Origin: Bradyrhizobium sp. AZCC 1719
Lineage (GTDB): Bacteria; Pseudomonadota; Alphaproteobacteria; Rhizobiales; Xanthobacteraceae
Assembly: GCF_036924525.1 (NCBI RefSeq)
Contig: NZ_JAZHRU010000001.1
Coordinates: forward strand, 2,633,001 to 2,697,000
DNA length: 64,000 nucleotides
Reading direction: 5' to 3'
Part shown: positions 60,969-64,000 of the stretch, one piece after another
Numbering within the stretch: the stretch's first letter is position 1
How the letters are laid out: each line of letters opens with the position of its first letter
Position numbers and translations under genes: made by a program
The notes under the pieces: model-generated
What the model was told of the DNA's origin: nothing
What the model saw: only the letters and a program-made list of their open reading frames with translations
The model's database searches: none

Positions 60969-61901
60969 TTAAGCGCGCCGCAAAAGCTGTGGCCTGCGCC
61001 GCTCGATCTCCTCGTCGAGCAACGCCGCCAACTCTGCGCTTATCTCCACCATCGGCAGGCGAACCTCGGCGCTGTCGATCAGTCCGTTGCGCGCCAGCCA
61101 GTATTTTGCGGGCGCCGGGCTCGGCTCGGCAAACAACAGCCGGGTCAGCCGGGACAGCTCCTTCCAGAACACGCGCGCGCCGTCGCGGTCGCCCTGCGCG
61201 AGCAGCGTCCGCAGCGATGCGAAGGCCTCGGTCTCCAGATGCGCCGACAACAGGATTGCGCCATCGGCGCCGTCGGCGAGCGCGTCGTGATACTCCGCGT
61301 CTTCGCCGGTCAGCACGCGAAAGCCTGCTGGCCGTCTCGCCAGAAAGTCAATCGACTGCGCGCGGTCGGCGCCGCAATCCTTCATGCCGACGATGTTCGG
61401 ATGCAAGGCAAGCTGCAGCAGCGTCTCATTGGTGAGGCTGACGCCTGTCCGGTAGGGAATGTTGTAGAGCACGATCGGCCATGAGGCGTGATCGGCGAGC
61501 GCGGTGAAGTGCTGCACGAGGCCGCGCTGCGACGGCCGGATGTAATAGGGGCTCGCAATCAGATAGCCGTCGACCGGCCAGGTCGCGGTCTCATCCAGCG
61601 CATCGAGCATCTTCGCGGTGGAGGCGCCGGACAGGCCGAGCAGGATCGGCAAGTGGCGCCGGCTGGCGGAGAGCTCGCTCTGCGTCAGCGTCACCAGCCG
61701 CTCGAGTTCGCCTGCGCGGAGCGACATGCCTTCGCCCGACGTCGCCGCGAGAACGAAGCCGTCGACGGGGCCAGCCGCATAGTGTCGGACGAGCCGGCGC
61801 AGCGACGCCTCGTCGAGTTCGCCGTCGCGAAATGGCGTGATCAGCGGCAGCCACAGGCCTTGCAGGCGGCTTGCCAGGTCGTTGGTCGAATGGGCAGTCA
61901 T
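60969..61901 (-). CDS. DapA/NAL-family class I lyase
   Basis: 310 residues. (beta/alpha)8 lyase with GFVLAATSGEGMSLRAGELE (the G-T-T-G-E region as A-T-S-G-E), the tyrosine motif YNIPYRTGVSL and the Schiff-base lysine in NIVGMKDCGADRAQ. The family makes dihydrodipicolinate or cleaves keto-deoxy sugars and other 2-oxo acids. The A-T-S-G-E variation and length (about 310 versus 290) suggest a member other than the housekeeping DapA. Start ATG at 61901 with aaggagatggaac upstream. A terminator-like hairpin lies in its 5' untranslated region. Confidence 0.85.
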   Translation of the reverse strand: MTAHSTNDLASRLQGLWLPLITPFRDGELDEASLRRLVRHYAAGPVDGFVLAATSGEGMSLRAGELERLVTLTQSELSASRRHLPILLGLSGASTAKMLDALDETATWPVDGYLIASPYYIRPSQRGLVQHFTALADHASWPIVLYNIPYRTGVSLTNETLLQLALHPNIVGMKDCGADRAQSIDFLARRPAGFRVLTGEDAEYHDALADGADGAILLSAHLETEAFASLRTLLAQGDRDGARVFWKELSRLTRLLFAEPSPAPAKYWLARNGLIDSAEVRLPMVEISAELAALLDEEIERRRPQLLRRA

Positions 61902-61940
61902 CGTTCCATCTCCTTGGGGGTAAGCGCCGGAGACGGGACC

Positions 61941-61971
61941 AACAAAAAAACCCCGTCCAGACGGCGGGGTT
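61941..61971 (-). terminator. Intrinsic terminator-like hairpin in the DapA-family 5' leader
   Basis: Read on the minus strand: aaccccgccgtctggacggggttttttt, a 7-bp GC stem with small bulge, followed by seven T. It lies 40-70 bp upstream of the DapA-family start and in the same direction, so it may be the terminator of an attenuator, or simply mark the end of a short upstream transcript. Confidence 0.7.
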
Positions 61972-62015
61972 CGGGATCGTCGGTTCGCGACAGACTAGCG
62001 CGCGCGTCGATCTCG

Positions 62016-62039
62016 GGTCCCCGGATGGGGACCTTTTTT
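62016..62039 (+). terminator. Rho-independent terminator, plus strand
   Basis: Perfect ggtcccc-ggat-ggggacc followed by six T (62034-62039). No plus-strand gene ends immediately before it, so it might end a short unannotated RNA starting near 61910-61980, or antisense RNA. Confidence 0.75.
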
Positions 62040-62136
62040 CGACGACAGTGCTGCGCACGAACTCGTGATCATGTGCCGGATGATGGAGGCCGAGAACCTC
62101 AATGTCAATCTGTGCGGGAACATGACGCGGACGTGA

Positions 62137-62166
62137 AAAAAAGCCGGGCTCGAACGAGCCCGGCTT
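62137..62166 (-). terminator. Rho-independent terminator, minus strand
   Basis: Minus strand aagccgggctcg-tt-cgagcccggctt followed by a run of T (complement of aaaaaa at 62137-62142). A 12-bp perfect inverted repeat. It lies about 230 bp beyond the LysR stop and is the likely end of the trxB/LysR transcript. Confidence 0.85.
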
Positions 62167-62248
62167 GAGGTATTGGCCACGTGAGGCCGACACAATCACC
62201 TTCCAAGAGGGATTACTGAACCGCCGCGTCACTGGAGGAGGGGGACAT

Positions 62249-62359
62249 ATGCGCAACGCGACCGCTCAGCGTTTAAGCACTATGATCCTCATCAGTGCCT
62301 TGCAGCAACCGTCCAAGCCGCATGTCAGTCATGCGGAGAGCGGGGCCTCTATAAAATAG
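62249..62359 (+). CDS. Possible 36-residue small protein
   Basis: The ATG at 62249 lies behind gaggagggggacat, an exceptionally strong ribosome site. The frame reads MRNATAQRLSTMILISALQQ and PSKPHVSHAESGASIK, stopping at TAG. Codon use is mixed and the product is not recognised. It could be a leader peptide, but no downstream plus-strand gene exists in range (the next genes are on the minus strand). The rest of 61902-62396 holds only terminators. Confidence 0.35.
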   Translation: MRNATAQRLSTMILISALQQPSKPHVSHAESGASIK

Positions 62360-62396
62360 GCTAATCCGGAAAGCGGGAGACCGAGCGCCACCGTTT

Positions 62397-63290
62397 CTAG
62401 GAGGGCCAGCGCTGCGCCTTGCTCACCACGAAGTCGCGGAATACCTGCACGCGTGCGACCGTCTTCAGTTCCTCGGGGTAAACGAAATACGTATCCACCG
62501 CGATCGAATCGGTTTCGCCGAACAACTGCACCAGGCGGTTGTTCTCCTCGACCAGATAGTCGGGCAGGGCGGCGATGCCGAGCCCCTGCTGGCAGGCGCG
62601 AACGAGCCCTAAGATGTTGTTCACCTTGAAGTAGGCTTCGCGCGGACCCGAGCCGTTGCGGCCGGCGTCGATCAGCCAGCTCCGGTTCTGCAGATGCGGC
62701 GGCACCTGCGCATCGCCGAGCATGATGATGCGGTGCGAGTCGAGGTCGTCCAGCGTCCGCGGCGTGCCGAAGCGCTTGATGTATTCCGGCGAGCAATAGG
62801 CATGGAAGCCGATCGAGAACAGCTTGCGCTGGATCAGGTCGGGCTGGGTCGGCTTGCGGGTCCGGATCGCGACGTCGGCCTCGCGCATCGACAGATCGAG
62901 ATCCTCGTCGGTGACGATCAGCGAGATGCGGATATCCGGATAAAGCGCGGTGAACTCGTCGAGCCGCGGGATCAGCCAATTGATGCCGAGCGCGGGCGGC
63001 GTCGTGATCTTGAGGTCACCGCTCGGCCGCTCGCGGCTGTCGGTCAGTTTTGCGCGCGCCGCCTGCAACTGCATGAAGACGTCATGCGCCGTGCGGAACA
63101 AAAGATCGCCCTGCTCGGTGAGGATGAGCCCGCGCGCGTGGCGGTGGAACAGCGACACCGCAAGCTCCTGCTCCAGCGCGCTGACCTGCCGCGATACCGC
63201 GGATTGCGAGAGTCCCAATTGCTCGCCGGCATGGGTAAAGCTTCCCGCTTCCGCCGCCGCGTGAAACACCTTCAGCTTGTCCCAGTCCAT
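62397..63290 (-). CDS. LysR-family transcriptional regulator
   Basis: 297 residues from the ATG at 63290. N-terminal winged helix MDWDKLKVFHAAAEAGSFTH and AGEQLGLSQSAVSRQVSALE; C-terminal effector-binding fold with GINWLIPRLDEFTALYPDIR and ACQQGLGIAALPDYLVEENN. A longer start (63317) nine codons upstream is possible and would begin just after the trxB stop. It follows trxB with the same direction and may be co-transcribed. Target genes and effector are unknown. Confidence 0.9.
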   Translation of the reverse strand: MDWDKLKVFHAAAEAGSFTHAGEQLGLSQSAVSRQVSALEQELAVSLFHRHARGLILTEQGDLLFRTAHDVFMQLQAARAKLTDSRERPSGDLKITTPPALGINWLIPRLDEFTALYPDIRISLIVTDEDLDLSMREADVAIRTRKPTQPDLIQRKLFSIGFHAYCSPEYIKRFGTPRTLDDLDSHRIIMLGDAQVPPHLQNRSWLIDAGRNGSGPREAYFKVNNILGLVRACQQGLGIAALPDYLVEENNRLVQLFGETDSIAVDTYFVYPEELKTVARVQVFRDFVVSKAQRWPS

Positions 63291-63319
63291 GTCAAATCCG
63301 TCTCGTGTTCTAGGCATGA

Positions 63320-64000
63320 CTATTCAGCCGCCGCGCGATCGCTCGCGCGCAAAGCAAGGAAGCGTTCGGCCTCAAGGGCCGCCATGCAGCCAAGGCCCGC
63401 GGCCGTGACCGCCTGGCGGTAGGTTTCGTCCGCCACATCGCCGGCGGCGAACAGGCCGGGTATCGAGGTCGCGGTCGAGTTCGGCGCCACCTCGACATAG
63501 CCTGATGGCTTCAGCTTGATCTGGCCTTTGACGAGGTCGGTTGCCGGCGCATGCCCGATCGCGATGAAGACGCCGTCGGCCGCAACCTTCGTGAGGGCGC
63601 CGGTCTTGACGTTCTTCAGGCGCACATGGGTGACCTTGGTCGGGTTCTCGGCGCCGCAGATCTCGTCGATCGCCGAGTCCCACACCACCTTGATCTTCGG
63701 ATTCTTGAACAGGCGATCCTGCAGGATGCGCTCGGCGCGGAAATGATCGCGGCGATGCACGATCGTGACGGTCGATGCAAAGTTGGTCAGGAACAGCGCT
63801 TCCTCGACCGCGGTATTGCCGCCGCCGACCACGATCACTTCCTTGCCGCGATAGAAGAAGCCATCGCAGGTCGCGCAGGCCGAGACGCCAAAGCCCTTGA
63901 ACTTTTCTTCCGAGGGAATGCCGAGCCAGCGCGCTTGCGCGCCGGTGGCGAGGACCACGGTTTCCGCCAGATAGACGTCGCCGCTATCGCAGGTCAGGCG
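63320..64000 (-). CDS. trxB: Thioredoxin reductase, partial (5' end outside window)
   Basis: The 3' two-thirds of the gene is present; the frame is open to 64000. The redox centre is VSACATCDGFFY (C-A-T-C), followed by the NADPH loop VIVVGGGNTAVEEALFLTNF and the C-terminal FAD motif GLFAAGDVADETYRQAVTAA. Reduces thioredoxin with NADPH through FAD. It is upstream of the LysR gene on the same strand. Confidence 0.96.
   Translation of the reverse strand, partial: RLTCDSGDVYLAETVVLATGAQARWLGIPSEEKFKGFGVSACATCDGFFYRGKEVIVVGGGNTAVEEALFLTNFASTVTIVHRRDHFRAERILQDRLFKNPKIKVVWDSAIDEICGAENPTKVTHVRLKNVKTGALTKVAADGVFIAIGHAPATDLVKGQIKLKPSGYVEVAPNSTATSIPGLFAAGDVADETYRQAVTAAGLGCMAALEAERFLALRASDRAAAE

Noticed and set aside
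62070..62136. A short plus-strand frame reading MCRMMEAENLNVNLCGNMTR
   Set aside because: It looks coding-like but has no ribosome site, and it runs between terminators. Too short to support as a gene.
61902..62170. A trp-operon or lysine riboswitch leader before the DapA-family gene
   Set aside because: No Trp-codon run occurs in any nearby short frame, and I could not find the conserved core expected of a lysine riboswitch.

Overview
The window is high-GC chromosomal DNA from an alphaproteobacterium of the order Hyphomicrobiales (Rhizobiales), most likely Bradyrhizobium or a close relative in the Nitrobacteraceae. Supporting this are a three-gene proton-translocating transhydrogenase (pntAA-pntAB-pntB) behind a short aa3-oxidase subunit IV gene, a tRNA-His with A73 and no encoded G-1, paired phasins, DUF465/YdcH miniproteins, and many REP-like palindromic repeats between genes. 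This is gene-content inference; no database search was possible. No rRNA, prophage, CRISPR array or complete insertion sequence was seen.

Layout. 0-5.7 kb: end of a Doc-like toxin gene, cytochrome oxidase subunit IV, the pnt operon, an alpha/beta hydrolase, a cation/proton antiporter and a cupin. 5.8-13 kb: a low-complexity anchored protein, a TPR lipoprotein, rpsU, aqpZ, purEK, a GGDEF protein and four miniproteins. 13-23.5 kb: an LhgO-like oxidoreductase, a PAS-GGDEF-EAL protein, an ABC-F ATPase with a probable leader-peptide attenuator, a GlpD-like enzyme, a membrane cyclase, a TPR protein and a haem-binding-like protein. 23.7-30 kb: two convergent ABC importers, each lacking one component locally: a polyamine-type ATPase plus two permeases without a binding protein, and a sugar-type binding protein plus two permeases without an ATPase.

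30.3-36.8 kb is the accessory stretch. It holds a HigB/HigA-like module whose toxin is frameshifted and which has a decayed second antitoxin copy beyond a palindromic operator, a lower-GC orphan gene, a wHTH-nucleotidyltransferase/HEPN-like pair, an SDR-DoxX/DUF2269 pair and a run of tiny genes. 36.9-46 kb: an AsmA protein, a 3-oxoacid CoA-transferase, a GNAT acetyltransferase, an iron-type ABC importer lacking its ATPase, and a PLP dehydratase divergent from an ArsR regulator. 46-57 kb: a 1112-residue SAM-cyclase-AAA regulator, a tctCBA tricarboxylate importer, a GST and a 1026-residue PAS histidine kinase with a degenerate ATP lid.

57-64 kb: two phasins, tRNA-His, two small envelope proteins, an orphan ParA, two single-pass miniproteins, a DapA-family lyase behind a cluster of terminators, a LysR regulator and the 3' part of trxB.

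The observations I rate highest are the ABC-F leader peptide with alternative RNA pairings, the decaying toxin-antitoxin locus, the 141-bp MITE inserted into another repeat with a 7-bp target duplication, and the terminator stack in front of the DapA-family gene.
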